In this document: positions 10,401-18,352 of the stretch, piece after piece
Numbering within the stretch: position 1 is the stretch's first letter
How the letters are laid out: every line of letters begins with the position of its first letter
From: Paramarasmius palmivorus
Lineage: Eukaryota; Basidiomycota; Agaricomycetes; Agaricales; Marasmiaceae
Length of the DNA stretch: 33,764 nt
Direction of reading: 5' to 3'
NCBI GenBank assembly: GCA_037176845.1
Contig: JAYKXP010000296.1
Span: forward strand, 1 to 33,764
Position numbers and translations under genes: made by a program
The notes under the pieces: generated by a model
Told to the model about the DNA's origin: nothing
Seen by the model: the letters and a program-made list of their open reading frames with translations, nothing else
The model's database searches: none

Positions 10401-10674
10401 GAAAGACTTCAGTCGTCCAAATAGGAAACAGAGGAACCTATAAAAAGGGGTGTCAGTCAGTGAATAACCGCAACCTAGAAAACATATAACTTACGATGTG
10501 CTCATAGAGAGCATTGGCCACGGCTTTATAAATCCCTGCTGATTGGAGAGGCCCACTTTGATCCACAAATATTGAAAGGGTCGAGAAGTAGTCGAAAATA
10601 GCCTTGACATGGTTGTACAACTCAAACAGATGAGTGGCGGTGTCGGTGGAAATTTGAGGCGTTGCGCGAGGCAT
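7498..10674 (-). CDS. Antisense retroelement gene 2: 15-exon, 794-aa protein with Zn2Cys6-spaced cluster
   Basis: Proposed exons (minus, high to low): 10495-10674, 10252-10437, 9936-10188, 9795-9876, 9698-9743, 9327-9638, 9211-9270, 9079-9153, 8964-9023, 8844-8909, 8591-8789, 8445-8530, 8192-8384, 7671-8137, 7498-7617. They total 795 codons with no internal stop. The N-terminus (about 1-165) looks globular and is rich in aromatic residues. A long Lys/Ser/Pro-rich, probably disordered part follows (about 170-440). A cysteine cluster C545-x2-C548-x6-C555-x8-C564-x2-C567-x6-C574 matches the spacing of fungal Zn(II)2Cys6 DNA-binding domains. A coiled coil is likely around 612-645. Nine of 14 introns contain a CTWNTANWAG site, and seven end exactly in one. 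Inference: a nuclear DNA-binding protein encoded by the retroelement. A non-DNA-binding zinc cluster is the main alternative. Confidence 0.8.
8216..8359 (-). other. Zn2Cys6-like cysteine cluster in exon 13 of antisense gene 2
   Basis: The segment encodes CTRCEHLNLPC, an 8-residue loop, then CGSCSSVQAKC, followed by a His/Trp-rich stretch (HNLWWHEY). The six-cysteine spacing fits the binuclear zinc cluster of fungal regulators. It sits near the C-terminus rather than the N-terminus, which is unusual for that family, and the usual Lys/Arg-rich first loop is replaced by EHLNLP. Confidence 0.7.
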
Positions 10675-11124
10675 CTTCAGCGGTTGGAATCTATAAGCAG
10701 TAGGGCTTAGAAAAGGAAAGAACAGCTATTAAAAGGAGGAGGGCAATGGACTTACCGTAGTACTAGGTCGAGGGGGAAGGGAAGAAAGAAATTTCGCTAA
10801 GTCCCCGACCCTCTAGTACTTATAGAAGCCTTTGCTTCCGAGTCACTATTAGAGTGGGTGTGCCAGAGTAAAAAGAAGCTAGTGAAAGGGTCCACGAGCA
10901 GTGCTAAGTGGCATCCGTAGTAATAGGGCTTCATTTGGTGACGCAATTCCGATCAAAGTTTTGATGGAAGAGTTATGCAAGTGCTAGAGGTTGTCCCCTC
11001 TTGATATTGGGATACCCATAGATAGCCCTGAATTTTCTCTTTTGAATGGTGGTCACTACATCACGTAATTCTCCTTGCTTCGCCTGATGCCAACGAAACA
11101 AAGGGATTGAGGACAATCCTTTAT
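10675..11124. promoter_or_regulatory. Upstream region of antisense gene 2
   Basis: This is non-coding sequence between the start codon of the 794-aa gene and the polypurine tract. It holds palindromes at 10726 and 10819. It must carry the 5' UTR and probably the promoter of the antisense gene, unless transcription begins inside the LTR. I see no decisive core-promoter motif. Confidence 0.35.
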
Positions 11125-11140
11125 TTTGTTTGGGGGGAGA
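11125..11140 (+). other. Candidate polypurine tract before the 3' LTR
   Basis: The tract TTTGTTTGGGGGGAGA ends in a purine run and is followed immediately by TGATACACTG, a TG-initiated sequence expected for an LTR start. In LTR elements this purine run primes plus-strand DNA synthesis. An identical 16-mer lies at 6844-6859. Confidence 0.5.
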
Positions 11141-12849
11141 TGATACACTGATTTTTATAACACTTTAATTTCGAACGCATTATGCATATTTCTTTATTGT
11201 TATGCTATAAAAAGGGTTCTGAAGGACTAGTATGAGCCCTGAATAGCTAGTCATTGTCACTGGTACACGGGACTATGTCTTGCTAGCAGAGAACAGTTAC
11301 ACGGTACGCCTCACATTGGGTATCTGGCTGCTGCTATGCAAATACTAGGGGTCTGCAATTCATAGACACCTACCCGAAACCTGTAGGGGCTAATATAAGG
11401 TGGAACACACCTTGTATAAGGTCACCGTGCTACTAGTTGGCATACTCAAGGGACATTTACGCTTTTATTACTTCTTCGTGACCTACTATAAGATAGAGAG
11501 GGCTTTGGGGGATCACCACGGCTTGATGATCAAGACGGCTTGATCGGAAATGACCGACGGCCCGGGGGCAGACCTATCGGACTTGATATTCCGAAGTGTT
11601 CCTTTGGATCGGACACGGAGGCAAAGCTGTTAAAACGGTGGCAACGCCTGAAACGCTTAGCATGGAAGCAGATACAGTGGATATACCACTTATGGAAGGG
11701 TCCCATATGACTATGGAGACTTATAAAAGATGTGCCAGGTCTAGATAACGGATGACTGAGCATCATTGGTGTGCGGACTGGTCGGAAACGACTATCATTG
11801 GTGGAAAAGCGCCTTGGCGCATAGAAAAGAAAATTTTAAACAGGCTAAACGCCAACCCGCAGGCACAGGATTCAACTCCTGAGTCTAAACATAGAAATTC
11901 CTATTTATTGGTCACGCTTACACGACTTATATGGACGTTGTGACACTCTTATTTCCCTCATATGTATATTTCTCCTCGTATCATCTCTGTTCCATCTCTG
12001 TTCCTCGTCGTTCCGTCTATTTTCCGACTTATATTACCTAAAATTCTCGTTTTCACTTCTTGGACAGTATATAAGCTACCTATCATGTAGGAGAGCGGCA
12101 GAAGAAGAAGGGAGACGCACTGCCCGCCCATATCTATAGATTGTATGTGGCTATCAAACGAATAGACCTCTGATTCAGTTGATCTATTGTTGATCTGTGT
12201 ATTCAACTTCTACTTCATCAGGACGAGCCCTAGATCTAAAAGTCTAGTTGAGACCTGTATTGCAGACAAGAGCTTGAGTCGAGTTTGATAGAGACCAAGT
12301 GTATTGGCTTGTAATCTGTTGCATTTGGCATTGGTTGCGTTGCATCTTTTATTAGAGATTGAACCTCGTACTAGATTGTCAGTTAAAGACCTTCTAGAAG
12401 CTTTTGACTATTTGTGTTAAGAGCTTTGTGACGTAGAGAGGCCCAGATCGACCATTGGAGAGTCGGTTGGATTCCTGCTTGCGCGCACGTCGTTGATTCA
12501 GTTCTAGTAAGGACAATCCACTCAAGGCAGTATTAGGTCGCACCCAAGAAAGCTAGTATTAGCCCTTGGTGTTGTTCATATAGCTTGTATAAGCCCAAAC
12601 CCACACGTACATACCCTATTAAAAGGTGTATCATAACCTGCTCTAGTCTACTAGAAGCGTATTATCACTTGAACTATTAGTTTTGTGTGCGATTCTAAGC
12701 ACGGCAACTCTGATCACGTCGAACCACACTTGCACACACTGTCCACAGTAGTGCTAGACCTACTATTAGCATCTATTACCTGGTTACTTTCGTACCAGGT
12801 TTAGTGGTCATTAGCGGCAGAGGGGATAAGGTGCTCGTCGGCGATATCA
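11141..12849 (+). repeat. Probable 3' LTR of the Ty3 element (right end uncertain)
   Basis: The left end TGATACAC follows the polypurine tract. Two right ends are possible. GTGTATCA at 12626-12633 is an 8-bp inverted match to the left end. TATCA ending at 12849 is a 5-bp match and would include the palindrome sites at 12648 and 12760. The region has no long open frame and carries ten palindromes. The second LTR is outside the window, so it cannot be checked by direct comparison. The sequence TGCGATTCTAAGCAC near 12689 resembles the end of the solo LTR near 22980. Confidence 0.45.
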
Positions 12850-12934
12850 GGAATATCCTAGCGAGTTTAGACTCAATCTCTTCTCTGTACTCCTTGACCG
12901 TCGACACCTAGTCCTCATTACCGTTCAATCCAAC

Positions 12935-13170
12935 TCTTGATTGGGGTTTTCCGCGAAGGATGGCAAGATCAAGAGCAAGTTGCACTCAGCGGTGAGTTCT
13001 TGGTCTGACGAGGTGAGACATTGTCATAGAGAAGTTGCATGATAAGAGTTGAGTCCTTGGAGTTCCATTCCCTCTTCTGAGTGATGAAGCTGGCAATAGC
13101 ATCATCGGAGGCTTGTGCTTGCCAAGTTGTAGGTACGGTTGGTATCAAGGATCCCGTAGAAAGTTGGTAC
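12935..13170 (-). pseudogene. Weak gag-like coding remnant
   Basis: On the minus strand a stretch reads like coding sequence (TTWQAQASDDAIASFITQ and following, to a TGA), with a Trp and alternating helical residues loosely like the N-terminus of a Ty1/copia-type gag. The upstream minus-strand sequence (13170-13330) has several stops. I cannot name it with confidence. The rest of 12850-13440 shows no gene that I can support. Confidence 0.2.
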
Positions 13171-13442
13171 TGTCTGAAGATAATTGATTAGATCCAGTCC
13201 TTTGAGTCACAATAAGAAACACAAACTTTCATGGCACCCAGGTTCTCGAGCAGAGCTCCTAGTCAAGGTAGTTGCACATCTTGCGCTCTGTTTAGTCAAT
13301 AGGTTTAGATGAAGGGGCTATTCTTTGATTTGAATGGGATAGACAGTAGTCATGATTATAGATGAGAAGGCTAGAGCACTTGTTAGATAAACCCCTAGCA
13401 CGTATTGCAGAAAGGCTTACCACCATGAAGATTGACTGATAG

Positions 13443-13514
13443 ATGTCTGTTAGCTTCACCGCTAAGGCGGTTACTAGTCCCTTGAGCTGCGAAGAGGCCA
13501 GACATGTTCAAGGG
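13443..13514. repeat. Copy 1 of a 72-bp duplicated, hairpin-forming sequence
   Basis: This is a near-identical direct repeat of 14468-14540. It contains a 7-bp terminal stem, ATGTCTG (13443-13449) with CAGACAT (13499-13505), and an internal hairpin CCGCTAAGGCGG (13459-13470). Downstream, TTCAAGGG can also pair with CCCTTGA inside the repeat, giving an alternative or pseudoknotted fold. On the minus strand the sequence also reads MSGLFAAQGTS, so a coding origin is possible. Confidence 0.65.
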
Positions 13515-13651
13515 GTAAGTGTAGCATGGCGGTGGGTGACACAGAGCATTTGTCAAATTGGAAAAATGTTCAGGGCCAGTCACCAAACATGGTTCCAAAA
13601 GTATCAAGAAATTAAATACAACGATTCACTGCTAAATGTTTCTATTGATGA

Positions 13652-14230
13652 CTAGTTGCCACCCCGACCACTTGCACCCCTTCCCTGACCACGAGAAACA
13701 AATACTCCTCTACGAGAATTACTTCTTTGACCACGACTGCCAGCAAGTCCTCTACCTTGACTGCAAATCCCAGCACATTCTCCACCTTGACCACGAATCC
13801 CAGCACATCCTCCACCTTGACCGCGACTGCCCAAATGACCACCAGTTCCACGACCACCAGCTTGACCAGGTAGAGTTGTTGCTAGAATAGGAAGAGCTGT
13901 TGCTTGAATAGGGAGAGCTGTTGCTCGTGCAGGAGTACCCCTGTGAATCCGAGCAAGTGTATGTCCACAAGCTAATCCACGAACAGCTCCAGCTTGACTT
14001 CCTTGAAGAAAACCATCTACTCAGTGGAGTTCTGTTCCGTCAGAAAACAATGGGTGCGATGTTCGCTCGGAAAAAGGATTGCGATTCATCCATGGGTGGA
14101 AATTGGCTGAGGCTACAGGGGCTGTGTTGCTTTCGATAGAAGTATCGGCGTCAGCATTGTGAATATCAGCCATTCCTGTATCTAAAAAATGAGCAAAGAT
14201 CAACGGATAGCCAGATGAAAGTACCTGCAA
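13652..14230 (-). pseudogene. RGG/GQG-repeat protein frame with an internal TGA
   Basis: The minus-strand frame ending at 13652 encodes a Gly/Arg/Gln-rich tail. It has about five units of the type SRGQGGGCAGIRGQ, preceded by degenerate ATALPI repeats. Such RGG boxes usually bind RNA. Upstream, the same frame continues through a TGA at 14021-14023 into DTGMADIHNADADTSIESNT. A possible acceptor (TTTTTTAG) precedes that exon near 14184, linking back to sequence before 14226. No ATG initiates the 3' part. I read it as a decayed gene, though an intron around the TGA is not excluded. Confidence 0.35.
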
Positions 14231-14467
14231 CGTTGCTTGTCATTGATGGGGGTGGCAGGTAGATTAACCCATTATCAATGCCATTTAAGTGTTCTATACC
14301 TAAAACCCTGAACAGTAACTGACAAGCCATGATGTAAACGATGCAGCCTCGAAGAAAACTCATGCTGATGTTGTTCCCGATTTCGCGAGACCTAAAATCA
14401 TGAATTAGCCTACAAGAGTACGTCAATAGATGTGAAGATATGAACACATGGTACGAAGAGTAAAGTA

Positions 14468-14540
14468 ATGTCTGTTAGCTTCACTGTCAAGACAGCTACT
14501 AGTCCCTTGAGCTGCGTAGAGGCCAGACATTGTTCAAGGG
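14468..14540. repeat. Copy 2 of the 72-bp duplicated, hairpin-forming sequence
   Basis: Compared with 13443-13514 I count seven substitutions and one single-base insertion. The hairpin here is CTGTCAAGACAG (14484-14495) instead of CCGCTAAGGCGG. Two C-G pairs have become T-A pairs and one T-G pair has become C-G, so all five stem changes preserve pairing. The terminal stem (14468-14474 with 14524-14530) is unchanged. The copies are about 1.0 kb apart and flank the RGG frame. Confidence 0.65.
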
Positions 14541-14657
14541 TTGTGTTGAGGAATAATTCTAATTATAGGATTGCGCATTATATTCATCTACATTGCAGTT
14601 TATAAGACTTAGAGTTAACATTGTAATCTTCTATACGCTAGCAATACAGTATTAATT

Positions 14658-14904
14658 CTATGAAGTTCGACATTTCTTAATACTCTTATGCTGCACTCCT
14701 GTACGTTCCTTTATCTCCTGTGCCTCCTTTTCCACCTGAGCAAAAATCTGTTTCCCAAGCTCAATCTGACACGCATCTCTAGATCGCAACTCGTATTGTA
14801 CATCTGAATTGAGTGCTCCTGTTTCGACATTGACAGAACAACACGCAAATATGGCCTCGCTTTGACCCATCAACTTTGGGGGAACAGTAGCGATGCAGAC
14901 AGCA
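14658..14904 (-). pseudogene. 3' part of a minus-strand reading frame split by the TA transposon
   Basis: From the transposon end at 14907 the minus strand stays open for 82 codons (YAVCIATVPPKLMGQSEAIF onward) to a TAG at 14658. When the transposon and one TA copy are removed, it joins in frame with the open segment 18029-17938. The combined frame would have been about 112 codons starting MPNTMRIE. I do not recognise the product. The GTGAGA just inside the transposon mimics a splice donor but belongs to the mobile element. Confidence 0.5.
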
Positions 14905-14906
14905 TA

Positions 14907-14930
14907 CTGTAGTGGAGTGTATGGAGGCGA
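14907..14930 (+). repeat. Left terminal inverted repeat of the TA transposon
   Basis: The 24 bp are exactly reverse-complementary to 17914-17937, with TA immediately outside. Perfect ends imply a fairly recent insertion despite the decayed transposase. Confidence 0.88.
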
Positions 14931-15110
14931 TGGGCCTCTCACCGTGACACCACCTCACACTGACGACAGAGATGTCATGATGCATGACCGTCGCCAAGTC
15001 GAGCAACGGGTATTGTCCTCCCAGTTTGTAGCTGCCACAGGCCACGACTAGTAGGGGCCACAAAATCCATGTATTTAGCCATAAATTATAGCTGTTCAAT
15101 ACATTCAACA

Positions 15111-17768
15111 ATGCCTAAAGCCTCTAGCACCCAGAAACCTGTAACAGGACCTCTGAAACATCTTCATGAACGTATTGAGCACCTCGCTACCCTGCTCAAG
15201 AATCTTCCCGACACTCTCCCATTAAATCCCCCTCCTCATGAATCAACATATCATTTTGGCATTGATCCTGACAATGTGGAGCTTTGTGGACCCCTGGGTG
15301 CTGTATTGCATGTTCTCGAGATTGCCTTTGGACAGTGCCCTGATGGGTACATCGAGTTCAAGGAGCGAGGACCGAGACTTTCCTCTGAGCTGCCGAAGAT
15401 GATGAAGATTGCTGTGAAGAACATGTCACCTGCAGATTGAGACGCTTTTGCAGATGCTTGGTTGGAGAGGCTGATCAGGATGGCCAAGCTTCAGGGTGCA
15501 ACAATATCGAAGAAGAGGAAGAATGAATTGGGGTCTGATGAGGCTGAAGGTGTGTTTCTAGTGTTCTGTTGTCAGGTCTTGCTACTGACTGGAATTTTAG
15601 GAACTGTATCAAAACAATCCAAAGTTATCATTGATGTGGACGACTTAGAGGACGACTCACCTGAAATTGTACCGCCAATCTCCAGCTCAGCCAACTCCCT
15701 TCTGGTTGATCCATCCATTTCAATCCCTCGAACTCTCCCCAAGAAGCCTATGTCAACCAGACAGATTACTCTCTTCTTTCCAAAGGACACCTGGAGTGAA
15801 GCTAAGAAGGCTGTAGAGCGTGCAAGAAACATGAGAGCTGCTGACAAAGCAAAGGAAAAATGGGAAGCAGCCCAGTTGAAGGAGGTACAGGGAAAGGCAG
15901 AATGAGAGCGAGAGCTAGCCAAGCTACGTCAACAATGTCACCAGGAGAAGTTGCATGCTCAGAAGGCTGCTGAGTCGACACCTAATGTGAACGATACACT
16001 CATGAAGGGTGCTAAAACACTAGAGTTGAAGACTCACTCTGTTGTTGGGTTGACCCAAGCTGAAATTGCTGCTACTTCACGTGCTGGATATGAGGAATGG
16101 AGGGAGGAGAGAAATGGGACAAAGGGTGATACCATTCAGGATGTAGCTAAACGAACCAATTGGCATCAGGCATTCTTGTTTCCTCTCATTGAGAGTGCCA
16201 TGATTGAAGCCGACTGGAGTCCTGCAGGTGCTGAGAAGATTTTGAAGGCTAGGTATCCGACTCTTTTTGGGCAGATCTGTCGGCAAACGATTGGGAGATG
16301 GAAGGAGGTTGGTCAGCATGTCTGGACAGAGAAGACTTTGCTATCAGTGGCAAATCGTCATGCAATGCCTGCATCTGGACACGTAGGGATTTTGGCGAAA
16401 GACAAGGAGTTGGTGCAGGTCATTGTGAAGTTGATTCAGGATCTCCGTGCTTCTGGGATGGTTGTCAACACTGTTGTTGCACGTTCCATCATTTTGGGTC
16501 ACATTCACAAGAAGGCACCTGATTTACTTCAAGGATCGTTCACATGCTCTGAGCGTTTTGTGCAGGATTTCTTGCAGAGTGCCTTGAACTTCACACCCCG
16601 GAAAGGTACTCGTGCTGCTGCACATCTTCCTGACGATGCGGAAGAACAGTGTGAACGAGCTTTCTTCCGCCTTGTGTATGCGATGTTCTTTGATAAAGTC
16701 CCTCCCAAAATACACGCTTCTCGTTGCAAGCACACCTTCAGGCAAGTTTCTTCCTTTTCAGCAGGTTTGGCAAGGCAAGACCTCGAAGTCACTCCCAGAT
16801 CGCAATGCCATTGGCATGGATGCTGCCAATTCATATGGATTTCATTTTGCATCGGCTGCTAGCGAGACCAATCCAAACAGCCATTACAGCACTCTCAAAA
16901 CCATGCAGGAATGGGTTACGAACATTTTTCAGCCTTATGTCAGGAGCATCATTGAGTCGGATCCAACATTGGAAGACGACCAGAAGGCAATTCTGTACAT
17001 TGATGCCTACCCTGTTCACACAAGCAAGGCCTTTCATGAATGGATTTGCACTCAACATCCAAACATCATTCTCCTCTACGTCCCTCAGAATTGTACCGGC
17101 AAATTTCAGCCTGCTGATGTTGGGCTCCAGCGACCAATCAAACATTTTGTCAAGCAACAGCTTTTCAACTGGATGGCTGAAGAACATCAGAAGCAGATTG
17201 CAGATGGGATCAGCCCAGAGAAGATCAAGGCTACAACTGCCATCGGCCAGCTTCAGAATGCATCAGTCATGCCAATTGTTAAGGCATACGAGTGGATGAA
17301 AGGTCCTGATGGGTGGGATTTGATCAAGAAGGTATGCCCTACAACTCTAGTTCCATTTGCTCTGACTAAGTAATTGCGCTTCTCTAGGCATGGGCGAAGT
17401 CTTGCACAAAGAATTTCAATCTCTCAATGGAATGTCTCACGAGCCGAAGTTCACAGAATGCAATGCGAGAGTACCTCAAGAAAGATCACGCACTCTACAC
17501 GGAGATTGAGAATCGATGCGGAGTTGTTCTTGGTGCTCAGGAGGGCAAGCCTACAGAGGCCGAGCTGGACCTCAATGTCGAAGATGATGTTGACGTGTCC
17601 ATCTCTGATGTGATTGCCGCTACATACAGAGAGGGCGTGAAAACTGACGGAGTTGCCCAGGGAGAGCTTGGACTTGTGAACAACACTGATGATGAGAATG
17701 TCTGGGCGTATAATGACGGGGGTGTACTATGGGTAGAATCAGGTAGCTTGCCTACTGAGTCAGATTAG
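15111..17768 (+). pseudogene. DDE_1 (pogo-like) transposase, inactivated
   Basis: The frame starts at ATG 15111 (MPKASSTQKPV). Introns are likely at 15550-15600 and 17332-17387. The order is an N-terminal unknown domain, a coiled charged segment, then a helix-turn-helix-like part (SPAGAEKILKARYPTLFGQI; TIGRWKEVG). The DDE core follows: LLPFQ-like LPFQQVWQGKTS, the second acid in YIDAYPVH, the third in QPADVGLQRP. It ends with NLSMECLTSR. Three lesions are visible: in-frame TGA at 15438-15440, in-frame TGA at 15903-15905, and a frame change near 16700 where VPPK runs straight into YTLLV. The family normally has about 35-40 residues there, including the first catalytic Asp (NxDQT). The gene lies wholly inside the TA transposon. 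Confidence 0.82.
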
Positions 17769-17913
17769 AAGCTTTTTTTAACAAATTTTAATGTATTTTT
17801 AACCCTTTTTGCCTCTCTAAAAATGTCACAGTCTTTGGCAGGCAACGAGCCCTCCGTGTCGTGTTATGTCATGGTGATTTAGCGACGAACAAGGTCGACC
17901 ATGACCATGACCG
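17769..17913. other. 3' non-coding end of the TA transposon
   Basis: This is non-coding sequence between the transposase stop and the right inverted repeat. It starts AT-rich and contains ATGACCATGACCG near 17901, partly repeating the subterminal motif. Nothing else is evident. Confidence 0.5.
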
Positions 17914-17937
17914 TCGCCTCCATACACTCCACTACAG
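17914..17937 (-). repeat. Right terminal inverted repeat of the TA transposon
   Basis: This is the exact reverse complement of 14907-14930, followed by the duplicated TA at 17938-17939. Confidence 0.88.
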
Positions 17938-18029
17938 TATTCTCCTGCATAATTACCCCTCAGCACATATAAGGCCTTCTTCGTTTTTGTGGTAATCCCC
18001 CGAGTCTCAATTCTCATGGTATTAGGCAT
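17938..18029 (-). pseudogene. 5' part of the reading frame split by the TA transposon
   Basis: ATG at 18027-18029 opens MPNTMRIETRGITTKTKK and stays open for 30 codons up to the target TA. It continues in frame at 14904 on the other side of the insertion. The frame match across a TA insertion supports a real coding exon. The product is not recognised. Confidence 0.45.
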
Positions 18030-18352
18030 GATGCGGTCGTGTTGTTAGCAGCAATAATCCTTAGCGACGGGTAAGCGCGTAACACTTGATGTCAAAGCAA
18101 GCGGACCGTGATCGACGCCTAAGCGAATCAGCAAGGTCTAAGGACAGTGATTGGTGATCGAAAGACTTGTGAAGAGCCTTGGGACTGGGTTTAGCAGTGC
18201 TGGTGCAAGACAATAGCAAGAGACGATGATATTCAGCAATAGATATGTACAGTTTATATAGACCAATGCTCAACAGCATAATACGAATATGTACTAATGA
18301 ATATGCCACACCGAGGCAATGGAGTAACAGCAAGAAGCATGGAACCGTGCGG
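18030..18352. other. Stretch without a supported gene
   Basis: A minus-strand frame of 90 codons exists here but lacks recognisable features and looks incidental. The stretch would include the promoter of the interrupted frame starting at 18029. Confidence 0.3.

Larger units (their letters stand above)
256..12769. repeat. Dispersed degenerate 10-bp palindrome CTWNTANWAG, about 52 copies
   Basis: Exact matches read by eye start at 256, 478, 934, 990, 2124, 2719, 3072, 3094, 3262, 3555, 4000, 4003, 4453, 4767, 4798, 4953, 4985, 5157, 5661, 5692, 5974, 6111, 6143, 6387, 6693, 7232, 7253, 7618, 8138, 8158, 8385, 8790, 8810, 9054, 9271, 9293, 9682, 9744, 9765, 10189, 10726, 10819, 11390, 11411, 11483, 11720, 12346, 12553, 12584, 12616, 12648 and 12760. 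Typical forms are CTAATATAAG, CTTATATTAG, CTAATAAAAG and CTAGTATTAG. The pattern is its own reverse complement. Random expectation is roughly one per 16 kb. I found no exact copy from 12770 to 33764. Sites fall in pol codons (two different phases), introns, spacers and the LTR. Confidence 0.85.
1..12849 (+). mobile_element. Large Ty3/gypsy-type LTR retrotransposon, 5' end outside the window
   Basis: The block reads, in order, gag-protease 3' end, RT-RNase H-integrase, two antisense genes, a polypurine tract and a probable 3' LTR. The domain order RT-RNase H-integrase places it in Ty3/gypsy. No chromodomain is visible after the integrase. Both antisense genes can be spliced into uninterrupted frames, so this copy is probably young. 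The right border is uncertain: dispersed CTWNTANWAG palindromes continue to 12769, and LTR ends at 12633 or 12849 are both possible. The 5' LTR, primer-binding site and most of gag lie outside the window. Confidence 0.8.
14907..17937 (+). mobile_element. TA-flanked DNA transposon with perfect 24-bp terminal inverted repeats
   Basis: The left end CTGTAGTGGAGTG (from 14907) and right end CACTCCACTACAG (to 17937) are the outer parts of a perfect 24-bp inverted repeat (14907-14930 and 17914-17937). Each end is flanked by TA (14905-14906, 17938-17939), the target duplication expected of Tc1/mariner/pogo-type elements. A 12-bp subterminal direct repeat, ATGACCGTCGCC, lies at 14984-14995 and 17907-17918 and may bind transposase. 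The element is 3031 bp. Its transposase gene is broken, so it could only move in trans. Confidence 0.88.

Noticed and set aside
13443..13505. A tRNA or self-cleaving ribozyme in the 72-bp hairpin repeat
   Set aside because: A 7-bp closing stem looked tRNA-like, but the anticodon and T arms are not found. No hammerhead core (CTGATGA ... GAAA) is present on either strand, and I could not fit twister or HDV-like consensus.
13636..13890. Plus-strand His/Asp-rich repeat frame
   Set aside because: It is the antisense shadow of the Gly/Arg/Gln-rich minus-strand frame, which has the more plausible composition.
14658..14942. Frame MRGPSPPYTP... as an intact gene
   Set aside because: Its first 12 codons lie within the transposon's inverted repeat; the original frame continues at 17938-18029 instead.
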